From Longimicrobium sp. (GTDB lineage Bacteria > Gemmatimonadota > Gemmatimonadetes > Longimicrobiales > Longimicrobiaceae): DNA of 64,000 nucleotides. Positions 1 through 8,928 of the stretch are shown piece by piece. The stretch spans positions 1-64,000 of the forward strand of contig NZ_DATIND010000028.1 of NCBI RefSeq assembly GCF_035474595.1, in the 5' to 3' direction. Within the stretch, counting starts at the first letter, position 1. Each line of letters begins with the position of its first letter. The notes under the pieces are model-generated. The model was not told the DNA's origin. It saw only the letters and a list, made by a program, of their open reading frames with translations, and did not search any database. Both the position numbers and the translations under genes were made by a program.

Positions 1-76
1 GAGGGATCCGCGCGAGGCCCGTCATCGCGCCGGAAATCGAACGCACTTCCGCACTTCCGCACTCACGCACCGCGGT
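1..76. repeat. Arm of a short-unit tandem repeat at the window edge
   Basis: Positions 41-70 hold repeats of the type CGCACTTC/CGCACTCA, the same units seen upstream of mreB (57908-58067) and accD (62180-62293). Only one arm is inside the window; by analogy the opposite arm should lie to the left. No gene is visible in this stretch. Confidence 0.5.
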
Positions 77-1174
77 TCACGGATTTCGCAGCCGCTCCGG
101 AAGCTCGGCCAGCAGCGCCTTCAGGTCCGGCGAGCGGTCGCGGTGCGCCACGAAGGTGATCCCGTTGGTGCGGACGATCACCAGGTCCTCCACGCCGAAC
201 GCAACCACCGGGCCGTCCTCGGCATAGATCGTGGTTCCCTCCGAGGCCACCGCGTACGCCTCGCCCACCAGGCAGTTGCCGGGCGATTCGATCCCCCGCG
301 TGCGCGCCACCGCGTCCCACGCGCCCACGTCGTCCCACGCGAAGGTGGCGCGCACCACGCCCACCCGCGACGAGCGCTCCAGCACCGCGTTGTCGACGGA
401 GATGTTGGGCGCCCGCGCGAAGAACTCCTCCGTTCCCCCCTCGCGGACGATGGGGACGAGCTCCGCCAGCTCGGGGGACACGCGCTCGATCTCGTCCAGC
501 AGGTCGCCCGCGCGCCAGACGAAGAGCCCCGTGTTCCACAGGTAGTCGCCCGAGGCCAGGTATCCTTCCGCCGTCGCGCGGTCCGGCTTCTCCACGAACC
601 GCGCCACCTCGCACCCCGCCTCGCCGTGCGGCGCCTCCTCGAGAGCGGCGAGCCCGGCACCCACGCGGATGTAGCCGTACCCCGTCTCGGGGCGCGTGGG
701 CACGGCGCCGATGGTGAACAGGCGGCGGTGCCCGGCGGCCAGCTCCGCCGCGCGGGTGATCAGCGCGCGGAAGGCCTCGGGCGGGTGGATCACGTGGTCG
801 GAGTGCAGCGACACCATCACCGCGTCGGGGTCGCGCCGCTCCAGCTCGGCCGCGGCCCAGGCCAGGACCGGCGCCGTTCCCCGCGCGGCGGGCTCCAGCA
901 GCAGGTTCCCCGGCCCCAGCTCGGGCAACGTCGCCAGGATCGGCTCGGCGAGGTGGGCGCCGGTGAGGATCCGCAGCCGCTCCTGGGGAACGAGCGGGAC
1001 GATGCGGTCCACCGTGTCGCGGATCAGCGCGCGCTCGGAGGCGAGCGGCAGGAGCTGCTTGGGGCGCGCGGGGGTGGAAACCGGCCAGAAGCGCGAGCCG
1101 ACCCCGCCCGCCAGGATCACCGTCCAGAGATGGGGAACCGGCGGCGGGGTGGCGGGTGTACTCGGAGTCTGCAA
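77..1174 (-). CDS. manC: Mannose-1-phosphate guanylyltransferase
   Basis: Makes GDP-mannose from mannose-1-phosphate and GTP in the cytoplasm, for polysaccharide or glycan synthesis. The N-terminus carries the nucleotidyltransferase signature LAGGVGSRFWPVS followed by PKQLLPL; FVEKPD and the segment YLWNTGLFVW are typical of the ManC/GMP family. Length (365 aa) fits the single-domain form without the isomerase domain. There is no ATG before the signature; TTG at 1174 gives a short leader, and a GTG lies inside the signature, so TTG is preferred. It is the last of three minus-strand genes, after a response regulator and a roadblock protein, but no functional link to them is obvious. Confidence 0.88.
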   Translation of the reverse strand: MQTPSTPATPPPVPHLWTVILAGGVGSRFWPVSTPARPKQLLPLASERALIRDTVDRIVPLVPQERLRILTGAHLAEPILATLPELGPGNLLLEPAARGTAPVLAWAAAELERRDPDAVMVSLHSDHVIHPPEAFRALITRAAELAAGHRRLFTIGAVPTRPETGYGYIRVGAGLAALEEAPHGEAGCEVARFVEKPDRATAEGYLASGDYLWNTGLFVWRAGDLLDEIERVSPELAELVPIVREGGTEEFFARAPNISVDNAVLERSSRVGVVRATFAWDDVGAWDAVARTRGIESPGNCLVGEAYAVASEGTTIYAEDGPVVAFGVEDLVIVRTNGITFVAHRDRSPDLKALLAELPERLRNP

Positions 1175-1200
1175 GAGGAGATCGCCTGCGGGAGGGGGTG

Positions 1201-1617
1201 CTACGCGCCGTCGGGCGCGGGGGCGCCGAACAGCTCGTCGACGCGCGCCAGCAGCTTCTTGGGGCTGAACGGCTTGGTGAAGAAGTCGGTGGCGCCCAGC
1301 TCCAGCGCCTGCCGCCGGTCGGCGTCCTGCCCCTTGGCGGTCAGGATGATGACCGGCGTGTCGCTCCGGTGCGGCATGGCCCGCAGCTGCTCCAGCACCT
1401 CGAGCCCGGTGGCGCGCGGCATCATGATGTCGAGCAGCACCACGTCGATGGGCTCGTCGCCGCGCAGCTGCTCCAGCGCCTCCTCGCCGTCGGACACCAG
1501 CACCACGGTGTAGGGGCCCTGCTCCAGCTTCAGGCGGATGATGTGGCCGATGTGCGGCTCGTCGTCGGCCACCAGCACACGGCGGAGCTGCGGGTCGGCC
1601 GCATGGGCGTCGGTCAT
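1201..1617 (-). CDS. Single-domain response regulator (CheY-like receiver)
   Basis: A 138-aa protein that is all receiver domain: the acidic pocket VADDE near residues 16-20, the phosphoacceptor Asp63 in VLLDIMMP, the switch Thr in ILTAKG and the conserved Lys in FTKPF. No output domain follows, so it would act by protein contact, as CheY or other stand-alone receivers do. It lies between a roadblock/LC7 protein and manC on the same strand. Receiver plus roadblock suggests a signalling role in polarity, motility or small-GTPase control; that is inference. The partner kinase is not certain; a histidine kinase is encoded at 4097-5446 on the other strand. Confidence 0.9.
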   Translation of the reverse strand: MTDAHAADPQLRRVLVADDEPHIGHIIRLKLEQGPYTVVLVSDGEEALEQLRGDEPIDVVLLDIMMPRATGLEVLEQLRAMPHRSDTPVIILTAKGQDADRRQALELGATDFFTKPFSPKKLLARVDELFGAPAPDGA

Positions 1618-1652
1618 CGGCGGGAGTTCGTCGGAATCCGTCAGGGGGCGGG

Positions 1653-2006
1653 TCAGACCAGCGCGGCCAGCTCGTCGCGGCTGCGGCCCAGGTCGCGCAG
1701 CAGGGGCGCGAAGCCCACGTTGCCGCGCACCAGCACGGCCAGCAGCACCTCGGGCGACAGCCCCTGCACCACGGCCACCCCCTCGTCCAGCCGGACGACC
1801 ACGGTGGAGGCGTCGCCGAGGCCCGCCGCGCCGCCCAGCGAGGCCGCGGCCTGCGCCACGCCGGGGACCATGGCCGAAACCGTGTCGGCATCCAGCGGAC
1901 GGAGCCCCGCGTGCTGGATCAGCAGCCCGTCGCGCCCCAGCACCAGCACGTGCTCCACGCCGTCGTGGCTGCGGATGCGGTCCAGCGCCTGGTCGAGCTC
2001 GGACAT
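1653..2006 (-). CDS. Roadblock/LC7 domain protein
   Basis: A 117-aa single-domain protein of the roadblock/LC7 (MglB-like) fold. Visible features are an N-terminal helix, the strand HVLVLGRDGLLIQHAG, a central helix with AMVPGVAQAAASLG, and the strands VVVRLDEGVAVVQGL and LLAVLVRGN. Such proteins bind and regulate small Ras-like GTPases (MglA type) or act as scaffolds in the cytoplasm. No GTPase gene is in the window. It is first in the minus-strand row roadblock - response regulator - manC, with short gaps. Fold assignment is good; the exact partner is unknown. Confidence 0.82.
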   Translation of the reverse strand: MSELDQALDRIRSHDGVEHVLVLGRDGLLIQHAGLRPLDADTVSAMVPGVAQAAASLGGAAGLGDASTVVVRLDEGVAVVQGLSPEVLLAVLVRGNVGFAPLLRDLGRSRDELAALV

Positions 2007-2101
2007 TCGGGTCTCCGGCGTGCGGGTCGGGGCGGGCCTGTGGCCGCAGCAACGTACCCGCCGCGCGGGCGGCGTGTCAACCCTGAAAAGCCCGCCGCCG
2101 C

Positions 2102-2131
2102 TTGACGCAACCGCGTTGGGGCGGATAAGGT
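2102..2131 (+). promoter_or_regulatory. Putative sigma-70 promoter for lipoprotein-serS
   Basis: TTGACG at 2102-2107 is followed 18 bp later by TAAGGT (2126-2131); ATAAGG or GATAAG at spacings of 17 or 16 are alternatives for the -10. It lies 60 bp before the lipoprotein start and is AT-richer than its surroundings. Predicted by eye only. Confidence 0.45.
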
Positions 2132-2191
2132 TAACCCCGCGTCCGGCGTGCCGGGCGCTTCACTTTTGGACACTGGCGAAAGAGCTTTCCC

Positions 2192-2740
2192 TTGCGTGCA
2201 GTCTTCCCCGCGTTTGGCGCCCTGATCGCGATTGCGGCCGCCGGCGCGCTCGCCGCGTGCGGCGACCCCTTCGGCGGCCTGGACGTTGCCCTGCGCACCG
2301 ACAGCGTGACGCTGGCGGCGGTCTCGTCGCCCTTCGACCTGCCCACGGCCCTCGACCTGGTCACCAACAACGCCCCGGCGCAGCCCGAGCTGCCCACCGA
2401 GGCGGGCGACTGGGACTTCCAGGTGCGCACCAGCGGCGCCGGCTTCGTGCTGCACCCCAACCCGGGGATCGCGCCGTACCGCGCGGCGGGGCTGGCGCTG
2501 ACCACGCGCGACTTCGACGACCCGGGCCCCGCGCCGCGCAGCAGCGACGCCTACACCCGCACCGACGTGGCCATCACCGCCGGGCAGACCTACTTCGTGC
2601 AGAGCCGCCAGCGCAACAACATCTGCGGCACGCTCACCAAGTTCGGCATCCTGAAGGTGCTGTCGGTCCGCGCCGACTCCGGCATCGTGCACCTGGTGGT
2701 GAAGAGCAACCAGAACTGCGACGACGAGCGGCTGGACTGA
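2192..2740 (+). CDS. Putative lipoprotein of unknown function
   Basis: A 182-aa protein with a hydrophobic N-terminal segment ending in the lipobox-like LAAC (Cys about residue 22), so it is probably a lipid-anchored envelope protein. The remainder is soluble, with a strand-rich pattern and two further Cys residues (NNICGTL, NQNCDD) that could form a disulphide. I do not recognise the family. The start is TTG at 2192, the only near start giving a complete signal peptide. Its stop overlaps the serS start by one base (TGATG), so the two are probably co-transcribed and translationally coupled, although no functional connection is evident. Confidence 0.65.
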   Translation: MRAVFPAFGALIAIAAAGALAACGDPFGGLDVALRTDSVTLAAVSSPFDLPTALDLVTNNAPAQPELPTEAGDWDFQVRTSGAGFVLHPNPGIAPYRAAGLALTTRDFDDPGPAPRSSDAYTRTDVAITAGQTYFVQSRQRNNICGTLTKFGILKVLSVRADSGIVHLVVKSNQNCDDERLD

Positions 2741-4023
2741 TGCTGGAGCTGCGCCAGGTCCGCCAGGACCCCGACGCCTTCCGCGCCGCGCTGGCCCGCC
2801 GCGGCAAGCCCGCCGAGACCGACGCGGCGATCGCCCGCGTGGTGGAGCTCGACACCGAGCGCCGCGCCCTGATCGCCGAGGGCGACGAGCTGAAGTCGCG
2901 CCGCAACGCCGTATCCGCGCAGGTGGCCGAGCGCAAGCGCGCGAAGGAGGACGCCGCCGACCTGATCGCCGAGACGCGGGGGATCGGCGACCGCATCAGG
3001 GCCATCGACGCGCGGCTGCGCGAGGTGGAGGGGGAGATCGAATCCATCCTCCTCCGCGTTCCCAACCTCGTGCACGACTCCGTGCCCGGGGGTGGGGAAG
3101 AGGCGAACACCGTGGTGCGCAGCTGGGGCGAGCCCGCGAAGCCCGCGTTCGAGCCCAGGCCGCACTGGGAGATCGCGCAGGCGCTGGGAATGCTGGACCT
3201 TCCCGGCGGGGCGCGCGTGGCGGGGAGCGGCTTTCCCGCGTACCGGGGGATGGGGGCGCGGCTGCAGCGCGCGCTGATCAACTTCTTCCTCGATCTCCAT
3301 ACCGGGAAGCACGGCTACACCGAGGTGGAGCCGCCCTTCCTGGTGACCCGCGAGTCGATGCAGGGGACGGGGCAGTACCCCAAGTTCGTGGAAGACGGGG
3401 ACGCGTACGAGCTGCCCGAGGACGGGCTCTTCCTGGTCCCCACGAGCGAAGTGCCGCTGGTGAACCTGCACCGCGACGACCTGCTGGAGGCGGACCGGCT
3501 GCCGATCGCCTTCACCGCGTACTCGCCCTGCTTCCGGCGCGAAGCCGGGGCGGCGGGAAAGGACACCCGCGGGCTGCTGCGGCTGCACCAGTTCGACAAG
3601 GTGGAGATGGTGCGCTTCGAGCGTCCCGATGCCTCGTGGGACGCGCTGGAGACCATCACCGCCCACGCGGAGGAGGCGCTGCGGCTGCTCGGCCTCCCCT
3701 ACCGCGTGCTGCTGCTGGCGGCGGGCGACACGGGGTTCAGCGCGGCGAAGACGTACGACCTGGAGGTGTGGGCGCCGGGGGTGGGGAAGTGGCTGGAGGT
3801 GAGCAGCGCGTCCAACTGCACCGACTTCCAGGCGCGCCGCGCCAACATCCGCTTTCGCCCGGAGCCGGGGGCGAAGCCGGAGTTCGTGCACACGCTGAAC
3901 GCCTCGGGGCTGGCGCTGCCGCGCACCGTGGTGGCCATCCTGGAGACGTACCAGAACGAAGACGGCTCGGTGACGGTGCCCGAGGTGCTGCGCCCCTGGA
4001 TGGGCGCGGACCGGATCGCCTGA
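2740..4023 (+). CDS. serS: Seryl-tRNA synthetase
   Basis: Charges tRNA-Ser (and tRNA-Sec) with serine. The 427-aa length is standard. Residues 1-105 form the long coiled-coil tRNA-binding arm, starting MLELRQVRQDPDAFR. The class II core follows: motif 2 around PCFRREAGAAGKDTRGLLR with HQFDKVEM, and motif 3 around SGLALPRTVVAILETYQ. VPTSEVPL (serine pocket) and SSASNCTDFQARR are also in place. The start overlaps the stop of the upstream lipoprotein gene. No T-box or other leader is seen. Confidence 0.97.
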   Translation: MLELRQVRQDPDAFRAALARRGKPAETDAAIARVVELDTERRALIAEGDELKSRRNAVSAQVAERKRAKEDAADLIAETRGIGDRIRAIDARLREVEGEIESILLRVPNLVHDSVPGGGEEANTVVRSWGEPAKPAFEPRPHWEIAQALGMLDLPGGARVAGSGFPAYRGMGARLQRALINFFLDLHTGKHGYTEVEPPFLVTRESMQGTGQYPKFVEDGDAYELPEDGLFLVPTSEVPLVNLHRDDLLEADRLPIAFTAYSPCFRREAGAAGKDTRGLLRLHQFDKVEMVRFERPDASWDALETITAHAEEALRLLGLPYRVLLLAAGDTGFSAAKTYDLEVWAPGVGKWLEVSSASNCTDFQARRANIRFRPEPGAKPEFVHTLNASGLALPRTVVAILETYQNEDGSVTVPEVLRPWMGADRIA

Positions 4024-4096
4024 CCCGCGCGCCCGCCGTGGGGACGCGCGCACCCGTGAACGCGGAAGCGCGCTTCCGCCACTCCCGCAGCCTGCC

Positions 4097-5446
4097 GTGC
4101 CGGCCTTCCGCCTGAACCGACGGCACCTGCCCACCGCGCTGGGGCTGCTGGCCGCGGCCACGCTGGCGTGGTACCTCCTCTACAGCCAGTTCCTGGTCCG
4201 CGAGATGCGCCACGAGAGCGTGGTGCACTCGCGGATCGTCGTCCGCATCCTGACCGCGCTGAACGACCCCAGCGAGGCCGCGCCCATGCGCACCCTGCTG
4301 GAGCTGTCCACCGAGGTGCAGGACCTGGACTTTCCCATCGTCTACACCGACAACGACGGCTTTCCCGCCTTCGCCACGAACCTTCCCTTCAAGGCCGACG
4401 TGAACGACTCGGCGGGGGCGGTGCGGGTGCTGGAGTACGCCGCGGAGCTCCGGCGCCACAACCCGCCCATCGTGGAGCCGGGGCTGGGGACGATCTACTA
4501 CGGCGACACGCCGACGATCCGCCGCCTGCGCTGGATTCCCTGGCTGCAGGTGAGCGCCATGGCGTGCCTGCTGATCGCGGCGGGGTGGATGATCCGCCAC
4601 AACGCCCGCACCGAGCGCGAGCGCATCTGGGCGGCAATGGCGCGCGAGAGCGCGCACCAGATGGCCACGCCGCTGTCGTCGCTCGCGGGGTGGGTGGAGA
4701 TCCTGCGCCTGCCCGAGGAGGAGCGCGAGGACATGGCCACCCTTCCCGCGGTGGCGGCGGAGATGGAGGCCGACCTGGACCGGCTGGAGAAGGTGGCGCG
4801 GCGCTTCGAGTGGATCGGGCGGCCCGTGCAGAAGCAGCCGGTGGAGGTGCGGCCGCTGCTGCGCGTGCTGGAGCGCTACGTGCGCGTGCGCCTGCCGCAG
4901 CTGCGCCGCAGCGTGGACCTGCGCCTGGACGTGCCCGAGGGGGTGCCGCCCATCGACGGCAACGCCATCCTGCTGGAGTGGGCGCTGGAGAACCTGATCA
5001 AGAACGCGCTGGACGCGCTGGCCGGCTCGGGCGGCAGCATCACCATCGAGGCGCAGGCGCCGTCGGAGCGCACCGTGGAGGTGCGGGTGGTGGACAACGG
5101 GCCGGGGGTGGCGCCCGCGGTGCGCAACACCATCTTCGACCCCGGCGTGAGCACCAAGAAGGGGGGATGGGGGGTGGGCCTCTCCCTCGCCCGGCGGATC
5201 GTGGAGGACGTGCACGGCGGGCGGCTCTACCTGGCGCCCGTGGAGAAGGGCGCGACCTTCGTGATGGTCCTCCCCGCCGCCGAGCGCCCCCCCGCATCCG
5301 AGGCGGAGAAGACCGGCCCCGGGCTGGGGATCGCCGCGCGCATCGGGCTGCCGTGGGGAGCCAAGCCGCAGGGCGCCGCTGGAGCGGATGGGGCCGGGGC
5401 GGGGGAGCAGCCGCGAGGCTCGGCAGGGTCGGCGGCGGGGGATTGA
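4097..5446 (+). CDS. Membrane sensor histidine kinase
   Basis: A 449-aa kinase with two membrane segments (about residues 11-30 and 149-168) bracketing an extracytoplasmic domain of roughly 115 aa. The dimerisation/phosphoacceptor box is RESAHQMATPLSSLAGW with His187. The ATPase domain has the N box ENLIKNALDAL, the G1 box VVDNGPGV and the G2 box GGWGVGLSLARRIV. The last 50 residues are Gly/Ala/Pro rich and probably disordered. It starts at GTG 4097. No response regulator is adjacent on this strand; the single-domain receiver at 1201-1617 is the nearest candidate partner. The signal is unknown. Confidence 0.9.
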   Translation: MPAFRLNRRHLPTALGLLAAATLAWYLLYSQFLVREMRHESVVHSRIVVRILTALNDPSEAAPMRTLLELSTEVQDLDFPIVYTDNDGFPAFATNLPFKADVNDSAGAVRVLEYAAELRRHNPPIVEPGLGTIYYGDTPTIRRLRWIPWLQVSAMACLLIAAGWMIRHNARTERERIWAAMARESAHQMATPLSSLAGWVEILRLPEEEREDMATLPAVAAEMEADLDRLEKVARRFEWIGRPVQKQPVEVRPLLRVLERYVRVRLPQLRRSVDLRLDVPEGVPPIDGNAILLEWALENLIKNALDALAGSGGSITIEAQAPSERTVEVRVVDNGPGVAPAVRNTIFDPGVSTKKGGWGVGLSLARRIVEDVHGGRLYLAPVEKGATFVMVLPAAERPPASEAEKTGPGLGIAARIGLPWGAKPQGAAGADGAGAGEQPRGSAGSAAGD

Positions 5447-5915
5447 GCGCTTCGAGCGCGGGACGGGATGCGGTGCGTGTCCTCCGCGCGGCGCCCTCTC
5501 CGGCCGGCTTAGGCCGTCCACCTCTCCCGTACCGGGAGAGGTAGCTGTCCGGCATCTGGGCCGATGGGATGTTCTTCTGCGGCCATGCTTGGGTTTGGCG
5601 CCGGTGCTGCCTTGCCACCTCCTCCCAGGAAGGGAGGAGGTGGCGCCCTCCGGCGCGGGGGGAGGGCGGCGCGAGGCTGCGGACGCGCACCTGCGCGAGG
5701 GATGCGCGCCCGAAGGGCCGGGACACCGCCGCGCCCGCATCGAAGTTGAGGAATCGCATCGCAGTCCGGCGCGGCGGGGGCCCGGCGCGGTTGGCAACAG
5801 TAGTATCGTTGCCTACCGCGCGCGCAGCCCGTTTTGGCGCCTGAGCGCCAAACACGCCCAAACCCAGCTGTTGTCCTTGCCGTTTCCGATGACTCGAAAT
5901 CACCCGGAATTCTGA
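5447..5915. other. Intergenic stretch with three inverted repeats, no gene seen
   Basis: This 469-bp gap holds a perfect 9-bp stem at 5521-5541 (CCTCTCCCG/CGGGAGAGG), a perfect 12-bp stem at 5615-5643 (CCACCTCCTCCC and its complement), and a longer palindrome at 5786-5820 (two 6-bp blocks per arm around a single T-T mismatch). The first two resemble dispersed terminator-like hairpins without T-tracts. No convincing ORF or promoter is seen; open frames here have no recognisable content. Confidence 0.55.
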
Positions 5916-8237
5916 ATGGCGGTCGATCTTTCGCATCTGAACCCCGAGCAGCGCGACGCGGCCACGCACTTCGAGGGGCCGCTGCTGGTGCTGGCGGGCG
6001 CCGGCTCCGGCAAGACGCGCGTGCTGGTGAACCGCATCGCCTGGCTGATCGACGAGATGGGGGTGGACCCGGCGGCGATCCTGGCGCTGACCTTCACCAA
6101 CAAGGCGGCGGGCGAGATGCGCGACCGCATCCGCACCCTGCTGGGCCGGGAGCCGCAGGGGATGTGGATGGGGACCTTCCACGCCATCGGCGCGCGCATC
6201 CTGCGGCGCGACGCGCCGCGGCTGGGGTGGACGCCCGGGTTCATGGTGTACGACGCGGAAGACACCGAGGCGCTGACCAAGCGCATCGTGCGCGACCACC
6301 TGAAGCTGGACCTGAAGCGCTGGCCGCCGCGCGCCATCCACCACGCCATCAGCGCCGCCAAGAACGAGCTGACCTCGCCGGAAGCCTACGCGCAGGCCGC
6401 GCAGGACGTGTTCGAGCTCACCGTGGCCGACGCCTACCCCATCTACCAGAAGGCGCTGCGCGACGCGAACGCCTTCGACTTCGACGACCTTCTCGTCAAG
6501 CCGGTGGAACTCTTCCGCACCAACGAGCGGGTGCTGCAGCGCTACCGCGAGCGCTTCCGCTTCGTCCTCGTCGACGAGTACCAGGACACCAACCGCGCGC
6601 AGTACGTCTTTCTCCGCCTGCTGGCCGAGGAGCACCAGAACCTGTTCGTGGTGGGCGACGACGACCAGTCGATCTACGGCTGGCGCGGCGCCGACATCCG
6701 CAACATCCTGGACTTCGAGAAGGACTTCCCCGGCGCGCGTACCGTGCGGCTGGAGCAGAACTACCGCTCCACTCAGACGATCCTGGACGCCGCCAACCGC
6801 GTCATCAGCGAGAACAGGAAGCGCAAGGGGAAGACGCTGCGCACCGAACACGTGGGCGGCGAGGCGCTGACGCTGGTGGAGTGCGCGGACGAGAAGGACG
6901 AGTCGGAGTGGGTGGCGGCCGAGATCAACGCGCGCATGGCCGACGACGCGCGGCTGAAGCTGAAGCACTTCGTCATCCTGTACCGTACCAACAGCCAGTC
7001 GCGCTCGCTGGAAGAGGCGCTGCGCCGCGAGGGGATGGCGTACCGGGTGATCGGCGGGATCCGCTTCTACGAGCGGCGCGAGGTAAAGGACTCGCTGGCG
7101 TACCTGCGCCTGGTCGCCAACCCCGCCGCGGACGAGGCGTTCCTGCGCATCGTGAACGTCCCCCGCCGCGGCATCGGCGACGCATCGATCGCGCGGCTGG
7201 GCGAGTACGCGACGGCCAACGGGCTCTCCCTCCTCGCCGCAGCCGAGCGCGCGGGGCAGATCGAGGAGATCCGCGGGCCGGCGTCGCGCGCGCTCCCCGA
7301 GCTGGCCTCGCTCGTCGCCAAGCACGCCGCGGTGGCCGACCGGCTGCCGCTGGACGAGGTGCTGCGGGGGATCGTGACCGAGAGCGGGCTGATCGAGTCG
7401 CTGAAGGAGGAGGGGCAGGAGGGCGAGGACCGCATCGCCAACGTGGAGTCGCTGATCGCCGGCGCGGCCGACCTGCAGGAGCGGCTGCTGGAGCAGGACC
7501 CCGAGCTGCTGCGCGAGCTGGAGGAGAGCGGCGACGTGCCCCCTCGCGCGCTGGACCGCTTCCTGGAGCACGTGGCGCTGATCGCCGACATCGACCAGCA
7601 CGACCCCGGCGCAGACGCGGTGAGCATGATGACGCTGCACAACGCCAAGGGGCTGGAGTTCCCGGTGGTCTTCATCACCGGGCTGGAGGAGGGGCTCTTT
7701 CCCCTGGTCCGCGCGATGGACGAGCCGGAGCAGCTGGAGGAGGAGCGGCGGCTGTTCTACGTGGGGATCACCCGCGCGGAGCGGAAGCTGTACCTGGCCT
7801 ACGCGCACAGGCGGAGGCGGGGACGGGACTGGATGGACACCATTCCCAGCTCGTTCCTGGAGTCGCTGCCGAAGAACACGCTGGACGTGCGCCACAGCGA
7901 GCGGACGCTGGAGCGCACCAGCAGCTACGCGCAGCCGTGGAAGAGCTTCGCGCGCGGCTTCGGCACCCGCCGCGAGCGGATGGGCCTGTCCGCGCCCGCG
8001 CCGCGCCGCGCGGAGCCCGAGGATCCGTCGTACCAGGTGGACTACAGCGACAGCCAGGACGCGCCGAGCCTCACGAAGGGCGCCCGGGTGCGCCATCCGC
8101 GCTTCGGCGCCGGAACGGTGCGCGAGCTCTCCGGCTTCGGCGGCGACGTGAAGGTGGCCATCGACTTCGACGCGGCCGACGTGGGCCGGAAGGTGGTGGT
8201 CCTGAAGTACGCGAACCTGGAGCGGGAGTACGAATGA
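5916..8237 (+). CDS. pcrA: ATP-dependent DNA helicase, UvrD/PcrA/Rep family
   Basis: A superfamily 1A 3'-5' DNA helicase (773 aa) acting in repair and replication restart. Motifs in order: Q motif (LNPEQRDAA), Walker A GAGSGKT, Ia (LTFTNKAAGEM), II (DEYQDTN), III (GDDDQSIYGWRGA), IV (LEQNYRST), V (TLHNAKGLEFPVVFITG) and VI (EERRLFYVGITRAE). The C-terminal ~60 residues (VRHPRFGAGTVRELSGFG onward) form the Tudor-like domain typical of PcrA, used to contact RNA polymerase. The downstream hydrolase start overlaps the stop by 4 nt (ATGA). Confidence 0.95.
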   Translation: MAVDLSHLNPEQRDAATHFEGPLLVLAGAGSGKTRVLVNRIAWLIDEMGVDPAAILALTFTNKAAGEMRDRIRTLLGREPQGMWMGTFHAIGARILRRDAPRLGWTPGFMVYDAEDTEALTKRIVRDHLKLDLKRWPPRAIHHAISAAKNELTSPEAYAQAAQDVFELTVADAYPIYQKALRDANAFDFDDLLVKPVELFRTNERVLQRYRERFRFVLVDEYQDTNRAQYVFLRLLAEEHQNLFVVGDDDQSIYGWRGADIRNILDFEKDFPGARTVRLEQNYRSTQTILDAANRVISENRKRKGKTLRTEHVGGEALTLVECADEKDESEWVAAEINARMADDARLKLKHFVILYRTNSQSRSLEEALRREGMAYRVIGGIRFYERREVKDSLAYLRLVANPAADEAFLRIVNVPRRGIGDASIARLGEYATANGLSLLAAAERAGQIEEIRGPASRALPELASLVAKHAAVADRLPLDEVLRGIVTESGLIESLKEEGQEGEDRIANVESLIAGAADLQERLLEQDPELLRELEESGDVPPRALDRFLEHVALIADIDQHDPGADAVSMMTLHNAKGLEFPVVFITGLEEGLFPLVRAMDEPEQLEEERRLFYVGITRAERKLYLAYAHRRRRGRDWMDTIPSSFLESLPKNTLDVRHSERTLERTSSYAQPWKSFARGFGTRRERMGLSAPAPRRAEPEDPSYQVDYSDSQDAPSLTKGARVRHPRFGAGTVRELSGFGGDVKVAIDFDAADVGRKVVVLKYANLEREYE

Positions 8238-8881
8238 GCGGCTTGCGGGACACGCGCGAGCTTGTCGTCCTTGCCCACGGTCTGGGTCGCACGCCGGCGT
8301 CGATGTGGTGGCTGGCGCGGTCGCTGCGGGCGCGCGGCTACCGCGTGCTGAACTGGGGCTACCCCAGCCACACGCTCCCCGTCTCCGCGCTCGGCGAGCG
8401 GCTGGCGCGCGACGTTGCCGCGGCATCGGGAGATGCGCCGCGGGTGCACTTCGTGGGGCACAGCCTGGGGACGGTGCTGATCCGCTGGGTGCTGGCGCAC
8501 CGTCCGCCGCCGCGCACCGGCCGCGTGGTGATGCTGGCGCCGCCCAACCGCGGCGCCAGCAAGGCCGACCGCGTGGCGCCCTACGTCGGCTGGATCCTCC
8601 CCCCGCTCGCCGACCTGCGCACCGCCGCCGAGGCGACGGCCCGCGCGCTCGCCGCGCCGGCGGGCGTGGAGGTCGGCATCATCGCCGGCGCGCGGGACCG
8701 CACCGTCCGCATCCCCGAGACTCACCTGGAGGGCGCGGCGGGCCACGTGCTGGTCCCCTGCGGCCACACCTTCATCATGCTCCGCAACGACGTGCGCCGC
8801 CTGGTGCACGGCTTCCTCGCCACGGGCACGTTCGGCGGCATAATCCCGCGCGTGACCAGTGGAAACGAGCCGGCCGCGTGA
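8234..8881 (+). CDS. Alpha/beta hydrolase (lipase/esterase-like)
   Basis: A compact 215-aa alpha/beta hydrolase. The oxyanion-hole loop is LAHGLGRTPASM, the nucleophile elbow is GHSLG, and a late His (CGHTFIM) completes a probable triad; an Asp in AGARDRTV is the likely acid. There is no signal peptide, so it is probably cytoplasmic. The short lid and the GHSLGTVLIRW context resemble lipase class 2/triacylglycerol-lipase-like proteins; the substrate is unknown. It is translationally coupled to pcrA by an ATGA overlap. Its stop codon lies inside the hairpin at 8870-8897, so the last codons form part of that structure. Confidence 0.8.
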   Translation: MSGLRDTRELVVLAHGLGRTPASMWWLARSLRARGYRVLNWGYPSHTLPVSALGERLARDVAAASGDAPRVHFVGHSLGTVLIRWVLAHRPPPRTGRVVMLAPPNRGASKADRVAPYVGWILPPLADLRTAAEATARALAAPAGVEVGIIAGARDRTVRIPETHLEGAAGHVLVPCGHTFIMLRNDVRRLVHGFLATGTFGGIIPRVTSGNEPAA

Positions 8882-8897
8882 TCGCTCACGCGGCCGG
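8870..8897. terminator. Hairpin H1, bidirectional terminator-like
   Basis: Perfect 12-bp stem CCGGCCGCGTGA / TCACGCGGCCGG around the loop TCGC. It sits between the convergent hydrolase (+) and the ParE-ParD fusion gene (-) and contains the hydrolase stop codon. Near-identical hairpins occur at 9985, 11083 and 11468. A short T-run follows on the plus side only. Confidence 0.65.
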
Positions 8898-8928
8898 TTT
8901 GCGCACTGGATGCCGGACGAGCCGGTCT

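Noticed and set aside
143-1513. Long plus-strand ORF opposite the guanylyltransferase and response-regulator genes
   Set aside because: Its translation is Arg/His/Gln-rich without any domain, typical of antisense frames of GC-rich genes; the minus-strand frames carry clear motifs.
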